Assembly: GCF_003144245.1 (NCBI RefSeq)
Contig: NW_020289983.1
Coordinates: 248,001-312,000, forward strand
DNA length: 64,000 bases
Direction: 5' to 3'
Source: Jaminaea rosea
Taxonomy: Eukaryota; Basidiomycota; Exobasidiomycetes; Microstromatales
The translations under genes were made by a program, and so were the position numbers. Below, in pieces: positions 1 through 10,304 of the stretch (its first letter is position 1; each line of letters starts with the position of its first letter). The notes beneath the pieces are model-generated. The model saw nothing but the letters and a program-made list of their open reading frames with translations, was not told the origin of the DNA and did no database searches.

Positions 1-397
1 TCGCCAGCCGCGCGACACACACACTCGTCCTCACACCTCTCCCTCTCCGAGAACGAGCAGAGCAAGCAAGCGGGAGCAGCCGCATGGCATAGCATGGCCT
101 CGCAGCAGAAAGGAGTAGATCAAGGAAAGCTTTGATTAAAGAGCGAGGGTGGCGGGAGAGAAAAGCTGCATGCACACACGCCACGAGGTGATCACAAGAT
201 CAATTGAGTGAGCTATGAATGGAGACTAGCTCCATCGTCACCCAAGTCACATGGCGTGAATGAAGGAAAGGCGTCGCGTGAGTAACTCACTCATAGCTCA
301 CTCAGTGCGATTATTGGCCGAAGTGAGAGCAGGGTACCAAATGCAAATGCGTCTGAAGTTGCGGCAAGAGAACAAAAATGCCATCACCGCCTCACAC
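1..397. other. no gene seen (left edge)
   Basis: The short open frames here have no recognisable motif and no good start context. The stretch holds the 3' flank of the POL5 gene to its right and possibly flanking sequence of a gene outside the window. I see no RNA gene or long repeat. Confidence 0.5.
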
Positions 398-3300
398 CTA
401 CGCCGCAGCCTGCCCCTTTTTCTTCTGCTTCTTCTTTCCCTGCAAGGCCTTCGCAGCATCACCATTCACCTTCTGCTTCTTGCTCTTGACCGCCCCTTCC
501 TCGACTCCGTTCGCCTCGCTCACACTATTACGACGGTCCTTGTTCTTCTTGCCCTTCGCAGCCCCATTGCTGGCACTGCCGCCCTCTACGAGTGCCAACA
601 TCTGCTTCAGCAAGCCCTGCAGCGATGTTGACTGCTTGAATTGCTCGCTCTGCCCCATCGTCTCGAGAGCGTCGCGGATTTTGGTCGGCTTCCAGACCGA
701 GCGGACAGCCTCCGGGGATGAGGTGGTAGCGCTGACACGCTGAGTGAGGCGTACAGCTTGGAGGGCAAACTTGAGAAGCTCTTTCACCTTGCCTGCACTC
801 GCTCCGCCCTCACTCGAGGTAGAGTGCGAGGCCGTAGCGAAGGCAATTGAGCTGAAGACGACAGTAGCCACCTCGGGCATCGCCTTTGTGACGACCTGCT
901 CCTTCAGCTCCACAGCTCCAGCCGCCTGGTTGAGCACGGCGAGCAGCATCTGGAACGCCTGCTGCTGTCTGAAGGCCTTGATCGAAGCAGAAAGGGAGCA
1001 ACCCTCGAGTAGGACAGAGCGCAGCTGCCAGCCAAGCCGTGGGAAGCGCTTCAGCGCATCGAGGAGGAATGAGGGCTTGAGTTGCGAGGCAGAGCGTGTC
1101 AGGAAGTCCTTGAGCGTCTCCTCATAGAGTCTGATGAGCTTTGCGTTGAGTTCGTCGCCTGCCTCGCCGAGGCAGATGCGAGTGAGATAGAGGTTGACAA
1201 CGCTCGCCAGCGAGGCAAGGTCGCCGGATGTAGTCCGTCTGGCCAGTCCATGTACGGCTTCCAGGTCCTCCAGCACGCCCTCCAGCCCATCCTCGTCCAC
1301 TTGAGGCATCTCCTTGGCCTTGCAGATGCTGCTCCTCAGCACCGTACCGGCTTTTGTAGCCAAGGAGCGATCAATGTCGTCACCCTCGCTGGCAAGGACG
1401 AACAACGGCCGTGCCAGCACGAGCACTTCCGCAGAACTCGATCTTCGCTTGGCGAATATAGCGAGCAAGTCGAGCACCTTGTGCTGGAACGCGACGCTTT
1501 CCGCCTTGGCTTCCTTGGTCTCTTTGCGAGACTGGAGACGAGCACGGAAGATGTCGCCGAGTTGGTCGTCGATTTGCATCATTTGGTCGTCGGTGAGGTC
1601 CGGGACGGACTCATTGTCGCTGTCATCGCCGTTGACCTGGGGACGAGCGACGTCTTTGTCTACACCTTCGGCATCCGGGTCTGCCGCATCTTCGTCCTCG
1701 TCCTCGTCAGCCATGCCGGCGGCTTTGAGCACTTCTGAGACAGCGTTGCGGAGATCCTCGTCTACTTCCTCGTCATCGTCCTCGTCATCTTCATCCTCAT
1801 CATCCGAATCGGACGAAGTAGCCTCACTCGTCTCCCCGGCCTCTTCACGGTCCTCCATCTCGTCGTCCTCATCATCCTCACCCTCCGCACCCTCTGGCTC
1901 CTCGTTCAGGCCCAACTGATCAACCAAATGCTCGACGCTCCCCCTGTTCATATCGGGGACATAAGCTGCAAAGACGTGCTCTGTCACCGCGCGAAGGAAA
2001 GCAGAAGGGCGCTCCAGCAGGCCGACGAGATAGTCCAGAAGAAGCTCGATGCCCGAGATCTCTTCCTCCTCCTCGTCGTTTCTCTTGGCGACGGCAGTCG
2101 CAGGAGCGCTTAGACGCTCATGGCAGTCCGTAAGTTGGGTGATCAGGTCATTCGCATCCTCCGGCCCTGCCTCGTAGATGTAGAGGAGCGTGGCAATCAC
2201 CAACGTCTCGAAGGCCTCTGATCGCTCCTTCTTGCTCTTGTGCACTTTGATCAGCAGCTTTTCGCCATTGGCAACAGCCTCCTTGACTGTCTCGTCTTCG
2301 AGGCTCGAAGAGAAACTCTTGCTGTCCTTCGAGATAGTCTGTAGGCCATTCCACGCATTTCGCAACCACGGGACCCCTTTAGAGTCCACGCCTTGCACCC
2401 TACGTGTCTTGCCCTCTTCGGTGCCAAGCGCGGTTGTGCGGTCCATAAGGTCTGTGAGACAAGAAAGCCATCGTGACCTGCAAAGCCCGCGGATCTCGTC
2501 ACTGAAAGCCGGCTTCGGCTGCAAAGCCAACAGGCCTTTCGCGGGGGGCTTCTTCCAGGCGAAGAGCCCTCCAACGACCAGGTAGCTCAAGATGCTCTCC
2601 ACGCAAGCGTCGCTCGTCGGTACGGCAGTATTGCGTACGAGATTCAGCAGCTGATCCAGGCCCCAACGACGCTTCGCATCCTCGTGGGAGGAAGAGATAC
2701 TCTCCACAACGTAGTGAACGTACTGATCCACCCCTTCGCCATCCATCTGCCCCAACAAGCCCTCGATCGTCTTCGTCTTGGTCAACTTGTCGAAGTTCTG
2801 GTTGCCGTGCTTGCCCAGCAATTGCACGACGAGGGCGAAGCCTGCGCGGGGCTCCTCCTTCACAGTCGCCTGGACCACCTCCGCAGCCTGAACGGCCGCT
2901 TTGTGCAGCAAACGATCTCCTCCGGCGAGCTGGTTGATCCAGGTACGCATGAAATTCGGGGAGAGGAGCAAAGGCTTGTCACTAGCAGGGAGGAGGGGGA
3001 GGGCGCGGGAAAAGATCTGGAAGCCCCAGGATTTGCGCTCCGGTGTTGCGTTTGTTGCAAAGAGGGAGTCATCGACTGCGATACGCCAGAAGTCGCCGAA
3101 TGGGGCTGCGCCCTTTGTCGAGCCAGAGGCGTAGAGGGCGAGAATGGTGTCCCAGACGAAGTGAGCGCGAGGGTTGTGTGCGCCTGTGCGATCTTGCTTA
3201 GTGGCAGCGTCCTCTGCTGCTTCCTTCTCGAGGCTGGAGGAAGCATTGCGCAGAATTTTGGCCACTGCGGGCAGGTTGGCTGAGCTGAGAGGGTGGCTAG

Positions 3301-4048
3301 CTTTGAGATTGGGATGTTGCCTGCCAGGCAGTTGGAGCATGAGGGCGAGCTTCTCTGGCGTAATATCAGAGCTTGTAGCGTAAGCGCCGAGGGAGCTCAT
3401 GACCGCATCTTTGAGCCGCGAGCTTGATCCCTCAGCCTGCGCAGCCTGCAGCATTTCTACGAGCTCCCATGCGGCCGACTCGCGCATCCATGCCTTTGTC
3501 TCTCCCAGCTCAACGAGCAGGTCGACGGCAGCAGCTACTTCTTGTGGTGAAGCTTGCGGGTGGCTGAGCAGCAGACCGGAGCGAACGAGGGAGTGGACGC
3601 CGAAGAGGCGAGCGAATAGGAGATTGCGCTGCTCGAATCCGTCTATACTGCCTGAAGGGGTCGAGTACTTGCGGAGCAGTGTCAGGAAATGGCCGGGTCG
3701 TACGAGGGTGGTGAGGTTAGAAAGGAGCTCAGTAAGGGCTACAGCGAAGCCCACGCGCGATTGTTGGCGCGGCGAAGCCAGGCCGCGGATGAGACGACGG
3801 AGCGAGTAGCTGACTTCCGAGGCCAAGCATCGATCAAGGTAGGCTTCGATGTCTGCTGCGTCCGCATCACTTGGCGGCTGGTCATCGCCGTCGAGCGTGC
3901 TGCGAGACGTCGTGGCCACGAGGGCCGACTGTTGGCCAAGGAGAGTGGACACCAATTGTGAGGAAGATGCGATGCGTTTCTCCTCTTGAGGGGAGGCCAG
4001 ATCCCAGAATAGGGACAGCGATGAGGAAGACGGCTGGGGCCCAGGCAT
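398..4048 (-). CDS. POL5: DNA polymerase phi / POL5 (MYBBP1A-like) nucleolar protein
   Basis: A single uninterrupted frame of 1216 residues. The N-terminus (LFWDLASPQEEKRIASS) and the long helical-repeat body match the POL5/MYBBP1A family. Despite its name, this family acts in the nucleolus in rRNA gene transcription and ribosome production; it is not a replicative polymerase. A strongly acidic Asp/Glu tract lies at about residues 715-830, followed by a helical region (DLTDDQMMQIDDQLGDIFRAR). The tail, about residues 1190-1216, is Lys-rich and should serve as a nuclear or nucleolar targeting signal. The length fits fungal POL5, which is a little over 1000 residues. The start at 4048 gives the conserved N-terminus and lies 299 bp from the divergent SSZ1 start. 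The family call is by sequence resemblance; activity is not shown. Confidence 0.88.
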   Translation of the reverse strand: MPGPQPSSSSLSLFWDLASPQEEKRIASSSQLVSTLLGQQSALVATTSRSTLDGDDQPPSDADAADIEAYLDRCLASEVSYSLRRLIRGLASPRQQSRVGFAVALTELLSNLTTLVRPGHFLTLLRKYSTPSGSIDGFEQRNLLFARLFGVHSLVRSGLLLSHPQASPQEVAAAVDLLVELGETKAWMRESAAWELVEMLQAAQAEGSSSRLKDAVMSSLGAYATSSDITPEKLALMLQLPGRQHPNLKASHPLSSANLPAVAKILRNASSSLEKEAAEDAATKQDRTGAHNPRAHFVWDTILALYASGSTKGAAPFGDFWRIAVDDSLFATNATPERKSWGFQIFSRALPLLPASDKPLLLSPNFMRTWINQLAGGDRLLHKAAVQAAEVVQATVKEEPRAGFALVVQLLGKHGNQNFDKLTKTKTIEGLLGQMDGEGVDQYVHYVVESISSSHEDAKRRWGLDQLLNLVRNTAVPTSDACVESILSYLVVGGLFAWKKPPAKGLLALQPKPAFSDEIRGLCRSRWLSCLTDLMDRTTALGTEEGKTRRVQGVDSKGVPWLRNAWNGLQTISKDSKSFSSSLEDETVKEAVANGEKLLIKVHKSKKERSEAFETLVIATLLYIYEAGPEDANDLITQLTDCHERLSAPATAVAKRNDEEEEEISGIELLLDYLVGLLERPSAFLRAVTEHVFAAYVPDMNRGSVEHLVDQLGLNEEPEGAEGEDDEDDEMEDREEAGETSEATSSDSDDEDEDDEDDDEEVDEDLRNAVSEVLKAAGMADEDEDEDAADPDAEGVDKDVARPQVNGDDSDNESVPDLTDDQMMQIDDQLGDIFRARLQSRKETKEAKAESVAFQHKVLDLLAIFAKRRSSSAEVLVLARPLFVLASEGDDIDRSLATKAGTVLRSSICKAKEMPQVDEDGLEGVLEDLEAVHGLARRTTSGDLASLASVVNLYLTRICLGEAGDELNAKLIRLYEETLKDFLTRSASQLKPSFLLDALKRFPRLGWQLRSVLLEGCSLSASIKAFRQQQAFQMLLAVLNQAAGAVELKEQVVTKAMPEVATVVFSSIAFATASHSTSSEGGASAGKVKELLKFALQAVRLTQRVSATTSSPEAVRSVWKPTKIRDALETMGQSEQFKQSTSLQGLLKQMLALVEGGSASNGAAKGKKNKDRRNSVSEANGVEEGAVKSKKQKVNGDAAKALQGKKKQKKKGQAAA

Positions 4049-4347
4049 GGTGAGAGGGCTGCTGCGTGGTAATGAGCAGCGAGTGAGAGTGCCTTGACGG
4101 GAAGAGCCCTCAGCAATTCTCTCAGCCTCACAAAATCTCGAGGGCTCGATTCAACTTTCTGCAGCGACGGAACGGAGGGTCAGAGCGGACAGGCGAAAGC
4201 CAACTTGGAAGTCGAGTTGGGCCCGCGCTTTCGAGGCGAGGAAATTGAGAAGAAGCAGGCAGCGGAGGGCGTGAGGTGCGTGCAGGTTAAGCTTCCCATT
4301 CCTCATCATCACCACCACCACCACCACCATCACATATCGTTGCCGCC
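4049..4347. promoter_or_regulatory. divergent POL5/SSZ1 promoter
   Basis: 299 bp separate the start codons of POL5 (-) and SSZ1 (+), so both must be driven from here. A (CAC/CAT)n run at about 4303-4335 sits just upstream of the SSZ1 ATG, probably in its 5' leader. No TATA box is obvious. Confidence 0.6.
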
Positions 4348-6186
4348 ATGTCACAGTCGGCAGTCATCGGAGTCAATTTTGGCCACTCCTTCTCGTCCAT
4401 CGCCGCCATCAACCAGCATGGCCGCGCTGATGTCATTGCCAACGAGGATGGAGAGAGGCAGCTGGCCACGAGGATCGCATTCAATCAGGACCAGGTCTAC
4501 ATCGGTAACCAGGCTACCCCTCAGCTTGTCAGGAATGCTCAGAATGTCATTGACAAGTTTGCCAACTTGCTTGGCCGATCGTGAGTTACAGCGTCATTCC
4601 AACCCGCCCTCTCGCTGCGTGTATGCTCACCTCTGGCCTTTCGTGCTCACACCCACAGCTACTCGGACTTGAGCGACTCCGAGATGAAGCGCTCATCTGC
4701 CCCCGTCATCGACAACAAGGGCGTTCCTTCCTTCAAGGTCGAGATTCAGGGCAAGGAGGAGACCCTCTCTGCCCACGACGTAGCCGTACGCTACATCCGC
4801 TCCCTCTTCCTCACTGCAAAGGACTTCCTCTCTGGCGTCCCCATTGCCGGAGCTGTCCTCTCGGTGCCCCTCTCTTACTCCTCGAAGCAGATTGCAGCAC
4901 TCAAGGAGGCATCCGCAGAAGCCGGCTTGATCGTGCTCCAGGTCATCCCCGCCCCTGCTGCCGCTGTCACCGCCTACGGTCTCACCGCCCCAGGTGAGGG
5001 AGGCTCTCTCCCCGCCCACCCGGATGGCATCGAGGCTGCTCCTTACGCCCCCGGCACAGAGCTGGACCGCAACCTTGCCGTCGTCGATGTAGGCGGGTCC
5101 TCCACCACCGTCGCCGTCCTCGCGGCTCGCTCAGGCGTCTACACCCTCCTCTCCTCCGTCACCCAAGCCGGCCTCGGAGGTCAGCAGGTGGACGACGCCC
5201 TCGTCTCCTACTTCGCCAAGGAGTTCACAAAGAAGACCAAGGTCCCCGTCGAGGAGAGCAACGCCCGTGCTTGGGCTAAGCTGCGCAACGAGGCCGAGCA
5301 CACCAAGCGCGCACTCAGCGCTTCATCGTCGGCCCAGTGCGCCGTCGAGTCGCTCGCGGACGGCGTTGACTTCTCTGGACCCATCAACCGCATTCGCCTC
5401 GACCTCCTCGCCGCGCCAGTATACAATGCGATTGTAGGCAAGGTCAAGGAAGCCCTTGCTCAGGCTAAGCTCGACCCCTGCCAGGTAGACGAGGTGGTCC
5501 TTGCTGGTGGATCGGCCCGTCTGCCCGGCCTCACCAACACACTGCTTCACCTCTTCCCCGAGGGAGGCGCGACTAAGTTGACCGACTCAATCGACTCGGA
5601 CCAGGTCATCGCGAGGGGATGCGCTGTCCACGCGTCATGCATCGCTGCTGCGCCTGAAGACTCTGCTGAGCGCAAGTTCCTCCTTGACCTCCCTGCCGCC
5701 CCGCCTAAGGATGTGCAATCCCTTCAGGCTCCCACTACCACCAGGCCACTGGGACTCGTCCTGCCCGCCTCTGGCGCATCAAACGGCCACTCCGGCCCTG
5801 CGGCAGTGGACGGCGAGCTCTTCGTCACTCTTCTCCCTGCCCACACCGCCCTCCCCGCACGACGCGTCTACACCCTCCCCGCCTCTCAGGCCGGGCCTGC
5901 CCTCTTCTCCTTCGCTGAGGGCACTGCAGACGTCAAGGTCGAGCAGGTTCAGCGTGAGCGCGACGAGGACGATGAGGACGATGAGGAAGACGAGGAGGAC
6001 GAGCCTGAGGAGAAGAGGACGCCTATTGTCAAGGCGGACAAGAAGAGGATAGCTGAGGTTGCGTTCGAGGCTAAGAGCAAGGGGGAGAAGGTGCGCGTCG
6101 AGATTGTGGCGCAGGTGGATGGCGCAGTGAGGATTACTGTTGGAGAGGGTGAGGGGAAGAAGGAGCTGGAGCTTCCTAAGCCCTGA
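4348..6186 (+). CDS. SSZ1: Ssz1-type Hsp70, ribosome-associated complex subunit
   Basis: Two exons, 4348-4580 and 4659-6186, joined in phase 2 across a 78-nt GTGAGT...CAG intron, encode 586 residues. The N-terminus (AVIGVNFGHSFSSIAAIN) is the diverged Hsp70 phosphate-1 loop typical of Ssz1. Other ATPase-domain motifs are VVDVGGSSTTVAV near residue 219 and VVLAGGSARLPGL near 357. Ssz1 pairs with the J-protein Zuo1 to form the ribosome-associated complex, which stimulates Ssb on nascent chains in the cytosol. As expected for Ssz1, the substrate-binding part is short and lacks the C-terminal EEVD of canonical Hsp70s. An acidic insert (about residues 513-528) interrupts the C-terminal part. A canonical Hsc70 is unlikely given the changed ATPase motifs. 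It ends 132 bp from the convergent transporter gene. Confidence 0.9.
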
Positions 6187-6318
6187 GCGGATCGTGAAGA
6201 GTAGAGAAGAAGAGCTATAGATGATAGGGAATCGCTGCGGCGATGCTGCTATTGACAAAATGCTATGATCACTAAGGAAACTATGCTACATGTGAAGGAA
6301 GTGTGACTCCCGTCGCTG

Positions 6319-8208
6319 CTACGAAGACGCCGCTTCTCCGCTCGCCTCCTTGCTGGCATCAAGGTCCCGCTTCTTCAGGCCGCGCCCGTTGCGCAAAGAC
6401 CAACCCTGCTCAAACACCCTCTCAATCTCCTCCAACTCACCCATCCCCCTCGTCTCCGGAAAGCTGAACACCACCACCCCAATGAAGACGACGAGCAGCG
6501 CAATGAAGACGGCGTAGTACTTGTATCCGATAGCGTCCAGGGCAATGGGGTTGACAAACTGATTGAAGGCTCCGAGCAAAAAGACGAGGAACTGGTTCAG
6601 CGCCAGACCCTGTGCCCGATTACGATAGGTTGTCACTTCCACTGGGTAGAGGAAGGCGAGAGGCGTAATGGCGAGGGAGTAGAATCCCGAGATGAGGAAG
6701 AGAAACACCACCCCGCTCAACCCAGCGGAATGACTGCCGTCCTGCTGGAATTCGGCGGAGCTGACCGTATACGCCACCTCGGAGGCAAGCATGCCCCCTA
6801 GGCTCGTGAGCCAGAGGGAACGTCGACCGATACGCTCTGTGACCGCCGCGCCCGTGATGGCGGTGATCATGCTCCACACCTGTAGACCCCCGTTGAGTCC
6901 CGCCTGCTGGAGAGGGTCTGTGATGCCGAGCGAGCCTAGGATAGGGGACAGGTAGTACGAGGCTGGAGCTTGGCCAGCCCATTGCACGATGAGGGCAACG
7001 AAGACGATGATCCACAGTCTCCAACGGTCGGCCGGTGAGCGTAGAAAGTCGAAGTAGGAGAAGTTGGAGCGATCCCGAGCCAGGGAGGCGGTGATTGCCT
7101 CTAGCTCCTCCTCGGCGTACGCTGCACTAGTGCCTATCCCTGAGCCGTCGTGTCGCTCTGCGTGTAAATGCACGAGCACCCTTCTCGCCTCTTCGATCCT
7201 TCCCTTGCTGACCAAGAAGCGCGGCGACTCAGGCACGACCGCCAGCACACCTGCTACCAGCAACAGGGGAAAAATTGCCTGCACAAGACATGGCGCTCTC
7301 CAGGCCCAATTGTTGAATCTCAAGCTCGCCAGAGTCCCAAATGTAACCCAAGCGGCTGTGATCGATCCGATGAAGTAGAGCGCATTGTAGAACGCCCCAA
7401 CCACGGCGCGATGTTGTGGGCTGGCAATCTCATTTAACAGGGGGGCGGCGCTCGTTTGTGTGAATGCCAGACCAGCGCCTAGGAAGATGCGTGTGATGAG
7501 GAAGGCGGCAGCGCCGTGCGTAAAGGCTTGGACTACACTTGCTACCAGCATTACCGTTCCTCCCAGTACGGTGGTGAATCGTCGACCCGCCCTATCGGCT
7601 AGATAGGCGGCGGGGAAGAAGAAGGCTACCCCTCCGAGCGCTATGCCCGCTATGATGAGTCCCTTGTAGGCAGAGGAGATGCCCTGGCCCAAGTTGTCAT
7701 TGAATGCTGGTAGGGCTTGGAGCGAGGAGATGAGCGCACCATCGTATCCGTTTGAGCTGGCTGCGATGATCAGGATAGCATAGGAGAGGTGCAAGCGCAG
7801 GCGACCTGGGAGACCGGATGCGAAGGGGACGAGAGGCGTGAACCAGGGTATACCAGAAAAGCTGCCTCCGGTGGGAGGTGAAAGGGAGGGCGGCCCGTCA
7901 GTGGTTGTGGCTGAGGGAGTGACAAGCTTGTCATCTCCCACACTGCGAGGTCCATCGTAGGTGCGCGTGCTGATGGACGTGGGCTTGCGGCCCCACAATG
8001 GAGGGGAGGTGGGGCCCCCACCCCCACCACCAGCGACTTTGGTCTTGGCTGATGAGGCCAATGACAGAGGGGCAAAGCTGTGCAGTTGCGAAGTAGCAGG
8101 GGTAACAGCGCCCGGTTGGACTCCTTCCTGCGCTCCCACATCGGCTTCCGGGGCCACATCGGGCTGTCCCATTGGACCCTGATCGTCGTTCTTGCGCTTT
8201 CGCCTCAT
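6319..8208 (-). CDS. MFS sugar-type transporter
   Basis: An intronless 629-residue frame with about 130 polar N-terminal residues followed by about 12 hydrophobic segments. Family signatures of the sugar porters are present: LADRAGRR in the loop between TM2 and TM3, PESPRFLVSKGR before the central loop, ERIGRR in the second half, and PETRG near the C-terminus. Members of this family (hexose and lactose-permease-like carriers) move sugars across the plasma membrane, usually with protons. The substrate cannot be read from sequence. The long N-terminal extension is rich in Gly, Pro and Ser and is probably cytosolic and disordered; a downstream start is possible but no better one is evident. About 1 kb of non-coding sequence separates it from the divergent SDR gene. 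Confidence 0.85.
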   Translation of the reverse strand: MRRKRKNDDQGPMGQPDVAPEADVGAQEGVQPGAVTPATSQLHSFAPLSLASSAKTKVAGGGGGGPTSPPLWGRKPTSISTRTYDGPRSVGDDKLVTPSATTTDGPPSLSPPTGGSFSGIPWFTPLVPFASGLPGRLRLHLSYAILIIAASSNGYDGALISSLQALPAFNDNLGQGISSAYKGLIIAGIALGGVAFFFPAAYLADRAGRRFTTVLGGTVMLVASVVQAFTHGAAAFLITRIFLGAGLAFTQTSAAPLLNEIASPQHRAVVGAFYNALYFIGSITAAWVTFGTLASLRFNNWAWRAPCLVQAIFPLLLVAGVLAVVPESPRFLVSKGRIEEARRVLVHLHAERHDGSGIGTSAAYAEEELEAITASLARDRSNFSYFDFLRSPADRWRLWIIVFVALIVQWAGQAPASYYLSPILGSLGITDPLQQAGLNGGLQVWSMITAITGAAVTERIGRRSLWLTSLGGMLASEVAYTVSSAEFQQDGSHSAGLSGVVFLFLISGFYSLAITPLAFLYPVEVTTYRNRAQGLALNQFLVFLLGAFNQFVNPIALDAIGYKYYAVFIALLVVFIGVVVFSFPETRGMGELEEIERVFEQGWSLRNGRGLKKRDLDASKEASGEAASS

Positions 8209-9211
8209 CTCATCGCAGTGATCAAAGGAGCGATCTCACCCCCGATGTACGATGTACGTGACGTACGTGACGTGGCGATTTAGGCGTAATAGAGTCACGA
8301 GAAGGCTTGACAGCGCCAGGCTCCGGCGGATCGGTCATCTGAGGACTGAAGAGAGCGCTTGGGCTCTGCCCCCAAAGCCCGTTTTGACTCGCCGCGACTC
8401 CCGCCGCTCCGATCAAGTCGCCTGAGTCTACTTGGCGGCAGCCACGCGGCGACCGACTTAGGTCGTGGTAGGTGCTTTGGCGGTGAGGAGCAAGGCTCAC
8501 GATGGCGCGAGGAGCGGTGCGAGATGGCTCAGAGTGGCGCGGTAACATAGCAAGAAGCTAGTAGCAGCACATGAAGCTGTGACCAATCGTTGTCCTGCTG
8601 GACGAGTGTCTCACCTGCCTACCCAAAGAATTGCCCCTCCCAACGCCCCTCATTTATGTCCGCGTGAACTTGGGCTTCAGATTGAGATCGTCGAGTCTGT
8701 AAAGAGAGCAAAGGGAAAGAGAGAGCACGCGAGCCTTTTGTAAGGCCAAATTGACCATCTGCGATCCAGATAGTGCCTTATCAGTGGTAGCGCTCAGATC
8801 TCTCCGACCTGTGAGCAAGACAGGAAGAATGTCGAGCTCGCTCCACCCATCGCGTGGCACAGGGTCCAGCCCCTCCTCCACCTCCTCATTCGTTCAGGGT
8901 CTCAACGACTGGGTCCCACGGTGTCAAGTCAGCCAAGTCACTCAAGATTCAAGAGGCGCCTTTTCCTGTGGACCCTTGCAGCAGACGAGAAGTTCCGATT
9001 TCGTCAGAGAGAGGTCACGATGCATTTGCCAGAGTTCGGGGAGGAGCCACGATGACGTCCACCTGACCTTGATCTGCCGCGAGAAGGATGTCCCTCTTTG
9101 TCGACTGGTCGGCAGAGTCCACGTTGTCTTCGTCCTTTTCTTTCCATTAGTGCCTCTTGTGCTCCCACTTCTACATTCACCCTTGGCACCTTGCAAAGCA
9201 CCTCAATCGCC
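8209..9211. promoter_or_regulatory. long divergent intergenic region, transporter/SDR
   Basis: About 1 kb between the divergent starts of the MFS transporter and the SDR. The open frames in it lack motifs. It contains a short direct-repeat cluster at about 8244-8275 in which GATGTAC and GTGACGTAC recur, giving TGACGT sites of the bZIP/CRE type close to the transporter start. Regulation by such a factor is inference. Confidence 0.4.
8244..8275. repeat. short tandem GTGACGTAC/GATGTAC repeats
   Basis: Two copies of GATGTAC are followed by two overlapping copies of GTGACGT, 36-65 bp upstream of the transporter start codon. The repeat creates ACGTAC palindromes and two TGACGT half sites. Confidence 0.5.
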
Positions 9212-10304
9212 ATGGCCGGACAAGACAACGACGTCGTGACCGCGTATCCCAACCATGCTCCCAACAAACAGGAGCAGAATCTACCTGGCCTCGGTGAGTA
9301 GCTTCACTCAAGCCGCTTTCCCCGACCTCCTGCTCACCCTCATCCCGCAACGCTCACGTAGACGCCAAGATGGACCCTCTCGCCTCTCACACCCAGCTCG
9401 AGAAGTGGGACGAGAACGGCAAGCCGTACCTGGAAGAGTACGCCGGTAATGGTCGCCTCAAGGGCAAGACGGCTATCGTGACCGGGGGAGACAGCGGCAT
9501 CGGCCGTTCGGTCGCCCTCATGTTCGCTCGAGAGGGCGCCAATGTCTCGATCGTCTACCTCCCTGCCGAGCAGAAAGACGCAGACGACATCGTTGCGATG
9601 TGCGCAAAGAACGCCATGGGATCAAAGGAAATGCACTGCATCCCTGCTGATCTGATGGATGAGAAGGCAGCAAAGGGTGTAGTGGACGAGCACCTGAAAA
9701 AGTGGGGGCGATTGGACATTCTGGTCAACAACGCCTCGAAGCAGATCGAGTGCAAGGATTTCTCCCAGGTCGACCTTGCACAGGCGGAGAGCGTTGTTCG
9801 CTCCAACTTGCTGGGTATGTTCGCTCTCACCAAGTACTCTATCCCTCACTTGGGCCGCGGGGCCTGCATCATCAACTCGTCCTCGGTGACGGCGAGGAAG
9901 GGGTCGTTGGGGATGGTGGACTACTCTTCGACGAAGGGCGCTATCGATACCTTTACGCGCAGTATGGCTGGGCAGCTCATGAAGAAGGGGGTCCGCGTCA
10001 ATGCGGTTGCGCCTGGACCGGTAGTCACACCACTGCAGCCGGCGTCAAGGTCAGGGGAGTCGATGGAAGGATGGGCTGTTGGTGAGCCAGCATTGCTATG
10101 GCAGCGGCCTTCGCAGCCGGCTGAGCAGGGTGAGCAGGCGCGAGAAGACGACGATCTCGTTGACCATTCCATTGCTGACATTCCTTTTCGCCTACCGCGA
10201 TCTCGCCAGGCCCGGCCTACGTCTTCCTGGCCGATGCTGGTCAGTCCAACCAAATCACCGGCTGTGTCCTGCCCGTCAACAGCGGATCCTACTTTACGTC
10301 GTAG
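9212..10304 (+). CDS. short-chain dehydrogenase/reductase (stress-protein SDR type)
   Basis: Three exons, 9212-9293, 9362-10129 and 10210-10304, encode 314 residues. The Rossmann motif is TGGDSGIG, followed by NNAS and a catalytic Ser...Tyr-x3-Lys set (INSSSVTARKG...YSSTKGA). The C-terminal GPAYVFLADAGQSNQITG, recovered only by splicing out the second intron, is typical of the bacterial-style glucose/general-stress SDRs with an N-terminal extension (YghA/GsiB-like). These are NAD(P)-dependent oxidoreductases of uncertain physiological substrate. Reading through the second intron gives a longer frame to 10344 with an unrelated tail, so the spliced form is preferred. Exon 1 supplies the first 27 residues and joins in phase 1. 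No targeting signal is evident, so a cytosolic location is likely. Confidence 0.85.
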
